Source: an uncultured Verrucomicrobiota bacterium
GTDB lineage: Bacteria; Verrucomicrobiota; Verrucomicrobiae; Opitutales; Opitutaceae
NCBI GenBank assembly: GCA_946481225.1
Contig: CAMLNJ010000219.1
Coordinates: 1 to 5,863, forward strand
Direction: 5' to 3'
Length of the DNA stretch: 5,863 nucleotides
Shown here in pieces: positions 1-5,863 of this stretch. The translations under genes and the position numbers were made by a program. The notes beneath the pieces are model-generated. The model saw nothing but the letters and a program-made list of their open reading frames with translations. It had not been told where the DNA came from and did no database searches. The number at the start of each line of letters is the position of its first letter. The first letter of the stretch is position 1.

Positions 1-627
<627 letters not shown>

Positions 628-687
628 GGATGTGGTGGGTCTAGGGAAGTTGTTCGCGGGCCGCGGTTGGGGCGCGCAAAGGCGGGA

Positions 688-716
688 GACAAGAGGGCAG
701 GTGGGCGGGGTGTCAA
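688..716 (-). promoter_or_regulatory. Candidate sigma-70-type promoter for ppdK
   Basis: On the minus strand a perfect TTGACA lies at 716-711, in a region that is otherwise almost entirely G and C. After a 17-18 base spacer comes CTTGTC/TTGTCT, a poor match to TATAAT. Transcription would start near 680, giving a leader of about 50 bases before the ppdK ATG at 627. The -35 box is seen directly. The promoter assignment is inference, weakened by the -10 box. Confidence 0.3.
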
Positions 717-776
717 CGACGCGGCGGCCCGGGGCGTTTACAGGCGCGGGGACGGTTCGATTTTGTCGTGGTCGCG

Positions 777-811
777 CCCGACGGCGGGGAAAGTCCGCCG
801 GGGCGGTCGGG
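777..811. repeat. GC-rich imperfect inverted repeat upstream of tatC
   Basis: CCCGAC (777-782) pairs with GTCGGG (806-811). Directly inside it, GGCGG (783-787) pairs with CCGCC (795-799) around the loop GGAAAGT. This gives 11 base pairs with a one-sided 6-base bulge (800-805). There is no T tract on either side, so it is not a standard terminator. It could fold in the tatC leader or bind a protein. In DNA this GC-rich it could also be chance. Confidence 0.4.
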
Positions 812-939
812 CACCAGCCTCCGTGCGCCTCTTCCGTGCCCGGCCGGGAAAACGCAAACGCGGCGAGTGGCTTTCGGCCTGACGTCGGTCGCAAGGTAGG
901 GGTTGAAAAGCGCCGCGCGCGCGGCTTGCTCGGCGGCCT

Positions 940-1776
940 GTGAACGAAAATCGCGCGCCCTCCGACCAGCTCGACGTCGTCGAACCCGACGACGCGGAAG
1001 CCATGGTCGATCCGCGCGAAAAGCCGATGGGGTTTCTCGATCACCTGGAGGAGCTGCGCTGGACGCTGGTAAAGTGCGCCGTCGCGCTGGCCGTGTCGGC
1101 GGGCCTGATCGGCTACTTCCTCAATGAGTTCAACCAGGCGCTGCTCTGGCCGCTGAACCACATCCGGGCGGAGAACCTCGACATGAAGGTCGAGCTGGCG
1201 ACGCGCACGGTGATGGAGAGTTTCGGGATCGTGATCCAGCTTTGCGGCTTCGGCGGCGTGGCGCTCGCGGCGCCCTTCATGCTGATCTTCATCGGTCAAT
1301 TCGTCGCCCCGGCGCTGACCGAAAAGGAGATGAAGCTTGTGTTGCCGACGGGCGTGAGCGCGTTCGCGCTTTTCGCGCTGGGCGCGGCGTTCGGCTTTTT
1401 CCTGCTCGTGCCGAGCACGCTGCGGGTCTCGATCGAGATCAACAAGCTGCTGGGCTTCGGCCCGCCGCTTTGGACGCCGGACAGCTACTACTCGCTGCTG
1501 ACGTGGCTGGTGCTGGGCGTGGGAGCTGCCTTCGAGTTTCCGCTGCTCATCGTGATGGCGGTGCATTTCGGCCTGCTCCGCGTGGAGACGCTTCGCAAGT
1601 ATCGCCGTCACGCCGTCGTGGCCATCTTTCTGATCGCCGCGGTCGTCACGCCCACGCCGGACCCGTTTACGCAATGTCTGTTCGCGGCGCCGCTTTACGT
1701 GCTCTTCGAGATCGCGATCATCGTGGGCGCGCGCGTGCAGGCGCGACGCGAGGCGCGTCTGGCGGCGGCAGCCTAA
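940..1776 (+). CDS. tatC: Sec-independent protein translocase subunit TatC
   Basis: TatC is the polytopic inner-membrane receptor of the twin-arginine translocase. It recognises the RR motif of folded export substrates and recruits TatA-type proteins to form the pore. The 278-residue product shows the family landmarks in order: [10 protein letters not shown] (32-41, with E38 matching E. coli Glu15), [10 protein letters not shown] (121-130, with E130 matching Glu103), FEFPLLI (198-204, with E199 matching Glu170), and TPTPDPFTQ (237-245, with D241 near Asp211) leading into APLYVLFEI. About six hydrophobic membrane segments are visible. E. coli TatC is about 20 residues shorter. The excess is an acidic N-terminus (DVVEPDDAE). 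The GTG at 940 is the only start after the in-frame stop at 904-906, apart from an ATG at 1003 (residue 22). The ATG would give a more typical length, and neither has a good ribosome site. No tatA or tatB is adjacent. The gene appears monocistronic. Confidence 0.95.
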   Translation: MNENRAPSDQLDVVEPDDAEAMVDPREKPMGFLDHLEELRWTLVKCAVALAVSAGLIGYFLNEFNQALLWPLNHIRAENLDMKVELATRTVMESFGIVIQLCGFGGVALAAPFMLIFIGQFVAPALTEKEMKLVLPTGVSAFALFALGAAFGFFLLVPSTLRVSIEINKLLGFGPPLWTPDSYYSLLTWLVLGVGAAFEFPLLIVMAVHFGLLRVETLRKYRRHAVVAIFLIAAVVTPTPDPFTQCLFAAPLYVLFEIAIIVGARVQARREARLAAAA

Positions 1777-1870
1777 AGGGAGGTCCTAAAGAGGCGGGAG
1801 AAGGCTGCTCTGCGGGCGGCGCTTTGCTTACGCCATGCGGGAGAAGCGGAGACCAAGCTGGGCCTGCGTT

Positions 1871-1896
1871 GGCCTCGGCGGCCCGGGCCGCTGGCC
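1871..1896. repeat. Strong GC palindrome between converging tatC and MBL gene
   Basis: A perfect 14-base palindrome GCGGCCCGGGCCGC (1878-1891) is flanked by GGCC at 1871-1874 and 1893-1896, which can extend the pairing. It lies 5 bases beyond the stop codon of the minus-strand MBL gene and about 95 bases past the tatC stop. The position suits transcript ends or 3' protection for both genes. However, there is no T run on either side, so an intrinsic terminator is not supported. Confidence 0.4.
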
Positions 1897-1901
1897 CGCG
1901 C

Positions 1902-2759
1902 CTAGCCCGGCGGCGGCGCGAAGGGGTTGTGCCGTAGCTCATGGGCGATGGTGGTGAGGGGACCGTGGCCGGGGGCGAGGACGGTGTTCTCCGGGAGGTC
2001 GCGGAAGATGCGCGCCACCTGTTCGCGCTGGCGGCGGACGCAGAAGTAGCCGCCGCCGATCGAGCCGGCGAAAAGCAGGTCGCCGCAGACCAAGAGCGGG
2101 GCGGCGTGCGGGGCGCGGGCCGCGCGCACGAGGTAGGCGTTGTGGGCCTCGGCGTGGCCGGGGGTGGCGAGGGTTTCGACGGAGTAGCCGGCGCATTCCA
2201 CGCGGGCGCCGTCGGCGAGACCGGCCACGCCAGGCAGGCCGACGCCCGTCGGGCCGAAGACCGAGGCGGGGGCGAACAGGCGCCGGACCTCGGCAAGGGC
2301 GCCGGTGTGCTCGGTCTCGGCGTGGGTGAGGAAAACCGCCGCGAGACGGGTGGCGCCGGAGGGCCACATGCGGCGCAAGCGGAGGGGATCGGGCCCGGTG
2401 TCGAAAAGGACGCCTTCGCCGCCGCGGCAGTCGGTGACGAGGTAGGCGTTGGCGGTGCCCAGCCCGTAGGGGGAGCGCAGGGGATGCAGGCAGAAGGGCA
2501 GGCCGCAGACGACCGGCAACGGGTAGCGTCCGGAGGCGATCTCGCGCAGCCCGGCGGGGGCGAGGCCGAGCGCGGCGGCGAGGCGATCGAGGTCGGCGGG
2601 CGCGAGGTCGTCGTAGCGGTAGTCGAGCGCGTCGCGTATCCGCTCAACAGATACCCCGGAGCGGGCGGCGAGGGCGTCGACGGAGAGGCCCCCGAGGCGG
2701 AGCGCCTTTTCGAGCACGTCGCCCAGTTCGTCCTCCATCGGTGCCTGTTCGATGACCAT
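1902..2759 (-). CDS. HTH-like domain fused to MBL-fold metallohydrolase, substrate unknown
   Basis: This 285-residue soluble protein has no signal peptide. Residues 25-78 (LSVDALAARSGVSVERI, then LDRLAAALGLAPAGL) read like an XRE-type helix-turn-helix. Residues 90-280 form a metallo-beta-lactamase fold with NAYLVTD (104-110), LFDTGPDP (118-125), VFLTHAETEHTGAL (142-155), ATPGHAEAHNAYLV (198-211), VCGDLLFAGS (224-233), LAPGHGP (261-267) and a C-terminal HELRHNPF. The tail resembles glyoxalase II/YcbL-type hydrolases. The usual HxHxDH is HAETEH (146-151): Glu replaces the second His and Glu replaces Asp. Flavodiiron proteins use HxExD, so a di-iron-like or altered metal site is possible, as is loss of activity. 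H202, D227 and H265 are retained. The ATG at 2759 was chosen; ATG 2738 is an alternative. A longer in-frame start at 2993 would overlap pyrE and adds residues unlike any domain. Hydrolase family membership is firm; the function is unknown. Confidence 0.88.
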   Translation of the reverse strand: MVIEQAPMEDELGDVLEKALRLGGLSVDALAARSGVSVERIRDALDYRYDDLAPADLDRLAAALGLAPAGLREIASGRYPLPVVCGLPFCLHPLRSPYGLGTANAYLVTDCRGGEGVLFDTGPDPLRLRRMWPSGATRLAAVFLTHAETEHTGALAEVRRLFAPASVFGPTGVGLPGVAGLADGARVECAGYSVETLATPGHAEAHNAYLVRAARAPHAAPLLVCGDLLFAGSIGGGYFCVRRQREQVARIFRDLPENTVLAPGHGPLTTIAHELRHNPFAPPPG

Positions 2760-2894
2760 GGGCGTGAGCGAAGCTCGCGGAATCGGGAATGTCGAACGAC
2801 CAGTGCCGGACGGGGTGGAACGACGAACGGGCGCGGAACTTTGGCTTGGATTTTTTCGGGAGGGGTGGGCAGGGTCCGGGTTTCCGCACCCATC

Positions 2895-3473
2895 ATGGAC
2901 GCCTCCCAACAAGAGATTCTCGACATCTTCACTCGCACGCGCGCGTTGCTGCGCGGGCACTTCGTGCTGCGCTCGGGCCTGCACAGCGGCCACTATTTTC
3001 AGTGCGCGCAGGTTTGCCAGGACATGGGCGCGGTGGAGCGGCTGGCCGAGCTGCTCGTGGCGAAGCTGAAGGCCGCGGGCGGGCTGGATTTCGTCACCGT
3101 GCTCGCCCCGGCGATGGGCGGGTTGGTGATCGGCCAGGAAGTGGCGCGCCGGGCGAAGGTCCGCTACATTTTCGCGGAGAAGGAAAACGACAAGCTGGTG
3201 CTGCGTCGCGGCTTCAAGTTCGCCCCGGGCGAGCGCGTGCTGATTGTCGAGGACGTGGTGACGCGTGGCGGTCGCGTGCTCGAGTGCCTCGAGATCGTGC
3301 GCAAGGGCGGCGGTGTGCCGGTGGCGGTGGCGATGCTGGTGGATCGCAGCGCGGGCACGATGCGTTTCGATGTGCCGGCCATCTCGCTGCTCGAGCTGAG
3401 CTTCCCCACTTTCGAGGCGGACAAACTCCCGCCCGAGCTGGCGGCGCTGCCGGTGGAGAAGCCCGGCAGCTGA
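2895..3473 (+). CDS. pyrE: Orotate phosphoribosyltransferase
   Basis: PyrE joins orotate and PRPP to give OMP and PPi, the fifth step of de novo UMP synthesis, in the cytoplasm. The 192-residue product has the expected parts: GHFVLRSGLHSGHYFQ (21-36), APAMGGLVIGQEVARR (71-86), FAEKENDKLVLRRGF (93-107, carrying the lysines that contact PRPP) and the PRPP loop VLIVEDVVTRGGRVLE (115-130). Length is near the family norm of 180-215. The loop usually reads DVVTTGGS; here it is DVVTRGGR, which is odd at two positions. The ATG at 2895 matches the normal N-terminus. The frame is open far upstream, but that part is antisense to the MBL gene. There is no Shine-Dalgarno close to the ATG (CCGCACCCATC-ATG). 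It is divergent from the MBL gene across 135 bases in which I see no convincing promoter pair. Transcription ends at the hairpin about 45 bases after the stop. Confidence 0.95.
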   Translation: MDASQQEILDIFTRTRALLRGHFVLRSGLHSGHYFQCAQVCQDMGAVERLAELLVAKLKAAGGLDFVTVLAPAMGGLVIGQEVARRAKVRYIFAEKENDKLVLRRGFKFAPGERVLIVEDVVTRGGRVLECLEIVRKGGGVPVAVAMLVDRSAGTMRFDVPAISLLELSFPTFEADKLPPELAALPVEKPGS

Positions 3474-3517
3474 AGCGGGATCAGCGCAATCCGCCGTGAT
3501 TTCCCGCCGGCGGACGC

Positions 3518-3558
3518 AAAAAAGGCGCCGGCCCTTTTGGGGACGGCGCCTTTTGTTT
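3518..3558. terminator. Bidirectional intrinsic terminator for pyrE and htrA
   Basis: AAAAGGCGCCG (3520-3530) pairs perfectly with CGGCGCCTTTT (3544-3554). Inside, CCC (3532-3534) can pair with GGG (3539-3541) around TTTT. On the plus strand the hairpin is followed by TTTTGTTT, ending pyrE. On the minus strand it is followed by six T (3523-3518), ending htrA, whose stop codon lies about 20 bases before the stem. It is the only T-tailed hairpin I found in the window. Confidence 0.9.
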
Positions 3559-3572
3559 CAGGGGACGGAGCC

Positions 3573-4997
3573 TTACTTGAGGCTGATGGCGATCGGGCTG
3601 AACATGCCGCGCACGTAGACGATGAGGAGGTTGCGGCCGGGCTTGAGGAGTTCGCGCGCCTGCTCGAGGTCCGCGACGGGTTCGCGGTTGATCTCGACCA
3701 CGACCATGCCGGGGGCGAGACGGCTGGCGTAGGGCGAATTTTCGGCGATGTCGGCGATGACGAGGCCGGAGAGGTCGCGCGGGGCGCCAATCTGGCGGCG
3801 AAGCTCGTCGTCGAGCGGCTTGACGACGACGCCGGGCAGGAGCTCGGCGGTGGATTCCGCGCCGGAGAGTTTGCCGAGCTCGACCTTCACGGTCTTTTCC
3901 TTGCCGTCGCGCAGGACCTTCAGCTCCACCTTCGCGCCGGGGAGCTTGGAGGCGATGGTGAAGCGGAGTTCCTGCGGCGTGGTGACGGGCTTGCCGTCGA
4001 CGGAGACGATGACGTCGCTGCGCTGGAGCCCGCCTTTCGCGGCGGGGCTGTCTTTCGGGAGGTTGGTGATGATGACGCCGCGCTGGTCCTTCTTGAGGTT
4101 CAGGGCCTCGGCGACGTCGGGCTTGAGCTCGTCGATCTGCACGCCGAGGTAGCCGCGCTGCACGGTGCCGGTCTCGACGAGGCTCTTGAGGATGGAGGAG
4201 GCGAGGTTGACCGGGATGGCGAAGCCGATGCCGATGTTGCCGGTGCCGCCGCGGGCGGAGAGGATGGCGGAGTTGACGCCGACGAGGCGGCCCTGGGCGT
4301 CGATGAGCGCGCCGCCGGAGTTGCCCTGGTTGATGGCGGCGTCCGTCTGGATGAAGTTCTCGTAGCCGCCGAGGCGTTCGTTGGCGAGGATGCCGATCTG
4401 GCGCCCGGTGGCGGAGATGATGCCCATGGTGACGGTCTGGCCGACGCCGAGAGGGTTGCCGATGGCGAAGACGAGGTCGCCGACGCGGAGCTTGTCGCTG
4501 TCGGCGAGGGTGACGAAGGGGAGGTCGTCGGCCTCGACCTTGATCACCGCGACGTCGGTCTTGGGGTCGGCGCCGATCAGCTTGGCCTCCAGTTCGCGAC
4601 CGTCGTTGAGGGAGACCTTCAGCTCGTCGGCCTCCTCGACGACGTGGTTGTTGGTGAGGATGTATCCGTTTTTCGATACGATGACGCCGGAGCCGAGGCC
4701 TTCGAGCTTCTGTTCGCGCTCGGGGATGTCGCCGCCGTAGAACTGGCGGAAGATGTCGGGCACCTGGAGGCGCTCGCGGACGGTCTTGCTGGAGTAGACG
4801 GAGACGACGGCGACCTGGACCGGCTCGACGATGTCGGCGTAGGAGGCGGGGCGCGCGTGGCCGGCGGGGGCCGCGAGCGGCGAGGGGTCGATCTTGAGAT
4901 CGAGCGGGGCTTTGGCGTCCTCCGCGGCGCGGCAGGCGGGGAGGAGCGAGAGGCTGAACAACGCGAGGCTGGCTGAGGCCAGTAGGCGGGTTTTCAT
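3573..4997 (-). CDS. degP: HtrA/DegP-family (Do) serine protease with two PDZ domains
   Basis: This is an envelope protease/chaperone that degrades or holds misfolded exported proteins. The 474 residues begin with a signal peptide (MKTRLLASASLALFSLSLL). It could be cut by signal peptidase I after CRA, or as a lipoprotein at C22 (LLPAC). The trypsin-like domain spans about 55-275 with the triad H118 (LTNNHVV), D148 (KTDVAVI) and S227 (QGNSGGAL). The loop after IFRQFYGGD is short, unlike the long LA loop of E. coli DegP. PDZ1 covers about 280-372 (RGYLGVQI, GGLQRSDVIVSVDG) and PDZ2 about 388-470 (SGLVIADIAENSPYA, GMVVVEINREPV). This two-PDZ layout and length match DegP/DegQ; which of the two cannot be told. 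The ATG at 4997 starts the signal peptide. It is preceded by TTCACGCCC, with no Shine-Dalgarno. It lies 145 bases downstream of prs on the same strand, with its own candidate promoter, and ends at the shared terminator. Confidence 0.96.
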   Translation of the reverse strand: MKTRLLASASLALFSLSLLPACRAAEDAKAPLDLKIDPSPLAAPAGHARPASYADIVEPVQVAVVSVYSSKTVRERLQVPDIFRQFYGGDIPEREQKLEGLGSGVIVSKNGYILTNNHVVEEADELKVSLNDGRELEAKLIGADPKTDVAVIKVEADDLPFVTLADSDKLRVGDLVFAIGNPLGVGQTVTMGIISATGRQIGILANERLGGYENFIQTDAAINQGNSGGALIDAQGRLVGVNSAILSARGGTGNIGIGFAIPVNLASSILKSLVETGTVQRGYLGVQIDELKPDVAEALNLKKDQRGVIITNLPKDSPAAKGGLQRSDVIVSVDGKPVTTPQELRFTIASKLPGAKVELKVLRDGKEKTVKVELGKLSGAESTAELLPGVVVKPLDDELRRQIGAPRDLSGLVIADIAENSPYASRLAPGMVVVEINREPVADLEQARELLKPGRNLLIVYVRGMFSPIAISLK

Positions 4998-5017
4998 GGG
5001 CGTGAACGGAGCGTGAA

Positions 5018-5045
5018 TTGACCAGCGCGCAAGCGGATAGGTTCC
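5018..5045 (-). promoter_or_regulatory. Candidate ECF-sigma-type promoter for the HtrA gene
   Basis: On the minus strand GGAAC (5045-5041) is followed by 18 bases and then GTCAA (5022-5018). ECF sigma factors commonly recognise a GGAAC-type -35 element and a short GTC/CGT-type -10 element about 16-18 bases on. The start codon at 4997 lies 20 bases further, leaving a short leader. DegP in E. coli is controlled by the ECF factor sigma-E, so the location makes sense. The match is two short motifs only and the spacer is at the long end. Confidence 0.3.
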
Positions 5046-5114
5046 CGCCGGAGCGGGCGGCGAAGCAACTTAGGCCGGCGGGGCCGCCCAACGCGGCTCG
5101 AGTCCGTCGCGGGA

Positions 5115-5134
5115 GGGCGCGGGTGCTCGCGCCC
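5115..5134. repeat. Hairpin just after prs, possible transcript end
   Basis: GGGCGCG (5115-5121) pairs perfectly with CGCGCCC (5128-5134) around a 6-base loop, starting 8 bases beyond the prs stop codon on the minus strand. The sequence that follows on that strand (TCCCGCGACGG) has no T run, so this would be at best a weak or Rho-assisted terminator or a 3' stabiliser. Some read-through from prs into htrA remains possible. Confidence 0.45.
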
Positions 5135-5142
5135 GGTCGATG

Positions 5143-5863
5143 TCAGAAGCCCTTGACCTTGAACAGGCTGGTTACGGATTCGTTGCTGTTGATACGGACG
5201 ATGGCCTCGGCGAGGAGGGGGGCGACGCTGAGGACGGTGATGGGGAGGCCTCGGGTATCGAGCGGGATCGAGTTGGTGGTGATGAGCTCGTCGATGTCGC
5301 CGGCGCGGAGGCGCTCGTAGGCCATGGGGGAGAGGAGGGCGTGGGAGACGGCGGCGCGGACGGACTTGGCGCCGTGGGCGCGGAGGAGCTTGGCGGCGTT
5401 GACGAGGGTGCCGGCGGTCTCGGTGATGTCGTCGACGATAAGCACGTCCTTGCCGACGACGTCGCCGACGATGTTGACCGACTCGACGGTGGTGGCGGAG
5501 GTGCGTTTTTTCCAGACCATGCCGAGGCCGGTGCCGAGGGCGCCGGCGTAGGCCGCGGCCATCTTCATGCCGCCGACGTCGGGCGAGCAGACGACGAGGT
5601 TTTCGGCTTTGAAGCGCTCGAGGTATTTGAAGACGACGGGCGAGGCGAAGAGGTGGTCGACGGGGATGTTGAAGAAGCCCTGGATCTGCTGGGAGTGCAG
5701 GTCCATCGTGAGCACGCGGTGGGCGCCGGCGGAGGTGAGGAGGTCGGCGACGAGCTTGGCGGTGATGGGCACGCGGGGCTGGTCTTTGCGGTCCTGGCGG
5801 GCGTAGCCGTAGAAGGGAATGACGGCGGTGATGCGCTGCGCCGACGCGCGCTTGGCGGCGTCG
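5143..5863 (-). CDS. prs: Ribose-phosphate pyrophosphokinase, C-terminal part (enters from right edge)
   Basis: Prs transfers pyrophosphate from ATP to ribose 5-phosphate to make PRPP, the precursor for purines, pyrimidines, NAD, His and Trp. The visible 239 residues correspond to E. coli Prs from about residue 75 to the end, so some 74 N-terminal residues lie outside. Motifs in fragment numbering are IPFYGYARQDRK (15-26, ATP-binding), RVPITAK (30-36), LTMDLHSQQIQGFF (51-64, catalytic-site His at 56), VCSPDVGGM (91-99), the KKR flexible loop (118-120), the PRPP loop LIVDDITETAGTL (141-153), and the end LLAEAIVRINSNESVTSLF. The class I layout is complete over this span. The PRPP loop reads ETAGT where E. 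coli has DTGGT; the catalytic aspartates are kept. The stop is TGA at 5145-5143. Its product is the substrate of pyrE nearby. The promoter and start are not in the window. Confidence 0.97.
   Translation of the reverse strand, partial: DAAKRASAQRITAVIPFYGYARQDRKDQPRVPITAKLVADLLTSAGAHRVLTMDLHSQQIQGFFNIPVDHLFASPVVFKYLERFKAENLVVCSPDVGGMKMAAAYAGALGTGLGMVWKKRTSATTVESVNIVGDVVGKDVLIVDDITETAGTLVNAAKLLRAHGAKSVRAAVSHALLSPMAYERLRAGDIDELITTNSIPLDTRGLPITVLSVAPLLAEAIVRINSNESVTSLFKVKGF

Larger units (their letters stand above)
628..939. other. Gene-free divergent spacer between ppdK and tatC
   Basis: This 312-base stretch separates two divergent genes and must hold both promoters. Open frames cross it on both strands, but none resembles a known protein, and those I checked are continuations of antisense frames from the neighbouring genes. 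It holds the TTGACA box facing ppdK and the hairpin at 777-811. On the plus strand TTTACA at 737-742 is followed after 16 bases by GATTTT (759-764). This is a weak sigma-70-like pair that would leave tatC with a leader of about 170 bases. There is no tRNA, small RNA or repeat array that I can support. Confidence 0.6.

Noticed and set aside
839..848. CCCGGCCGGG palindrome as an operator
   Set aside because: A ten-base G+C palindrome is expected by chance at this composition, and nothing else marks it.
738..1004. Small minus-strand open frame of 88 residues between ppdK and tatC
   Set aside because: Arg/Ser-rich composition, overlaps the tatC start, no ribosome site and no recognisable motif.
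1941..2894. Long plus-strand open frame continuous with pyrE, which would give a 510-residue protein
   Set aside because: The extra sequence is a Gly/Ala/Glu-rich antisense reading of the MBL gene. PyrE homology begins exactly at the ATG at 2895.
1718..2938. Minus-strand 406-residue open frame spanning tatC end, MBL gene and pyrE start
   Set aside because: Pro/Ser/Ala-rich out-of-frame shadow that overlaps three well-supported genes.
2760..2993. In-frame upstream extension of the MBL protein to a start at 2993
   Set aside because: It would overlap the first 99 bases of divergent pyrE, and its residues show no domain; the ATG at 2759 gives a clean HTH-MBL protein.
3537..4976. Plus-strand 479-residue open frame opposite htrA
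   Set aside because: It is an acidic, low-complexity shadow caused by high GC at third positions; the minus strand encodes an intact protease with a full catalytic triad.
5018..5023. Plus-strand TTGACC as a -35 box
   Set aside because: There is no plus-strand gene downstream, and these bases form part of the minus-strand candidate htrA promoter.
5044..5057. CCCGC-CGGA-GCGGG short hairpin as a prs terminator
   Set aside because: Five base pairs without a T run, in GC-rich DNA where such stems are frequent; the hairpin at 5115-5134 is nearer and stronger.
3481..5091. Minus-strand 536-residue open frame in another register over htrA
   Set aside because: Arg/Pro/His-rich composition typical of an out-of-frame reading; no domain is recognisable.

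Overview
This is a GC-rich bacterial chromosome segment carrying ordinary core-metabolism and envelope genes. There is no mobile element, CRISPR array, RNA gene or phage signature. The gene set and protein style suggest Verrucomicrobiota, possibly Opitutales: a Lys/Ala/Pro-rich leader on PPDK, a prs with a DDITETAGT loop, and start codons without a Shine-Dalgarno sequence. This placement is inference from general resemblance; no marker gene here proves it.

Layout, left to right: (1) 1-627, minus strand, the first 209 codons of pyruvate phosphate dikinase (ppdK), running off the left edge. (2) 628-939, a gene-free divergent spacer with a TTGACA box facing ppdK and a GC-rich hairpin upstream of tatC. 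(3) 940-1776, plus strand, tatC, the core of the twin-arginine translocase. (4) 1777-1901, a convergent spacer with a strong GC palindrome. (5) 1902-2759, minus strand, a 285-residue protein joining an N-terminal helix-turn-helix-like segment to a metallo-beta-lactamase fold with an unusual HxExEH metal motif. (6) 2760-2894, a divergent spacer. (7) 2895-3473, plus strand, pyrE, ending at a clean bidirectional terminator at 3518-3558. (8) 3573-4997, minus strand, an HtrA/DegP-type periplasmic protease with two PDZ domains. (9) 4998-5142, a spacer with a possible ECF-sigma-type promoter for the protease and a hairpin after prs. (10) 5143-5863, minus strand, the C-terminal 239 residues of ribose-phosphate pyrophosphokinase (prs), entering from the right edge.

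Functional threads: prs makes PRPP and pyrE consumes it in UMP synthesis, although they lie on opposite strands either side of the protease. TatC and HtrA both serve the envelope, in export and in protein quality control. PPDK links pyruvate and PEP. Each gene except possibly prs-htrA looks like its own transcription unit. The least ordinary items are the HTH-MBL fusion with its altered metal motif, the basic leader on PPDK, the candidate stress promoter before htrA, and the C-rich, Shine-Dalgarno-free start regions.
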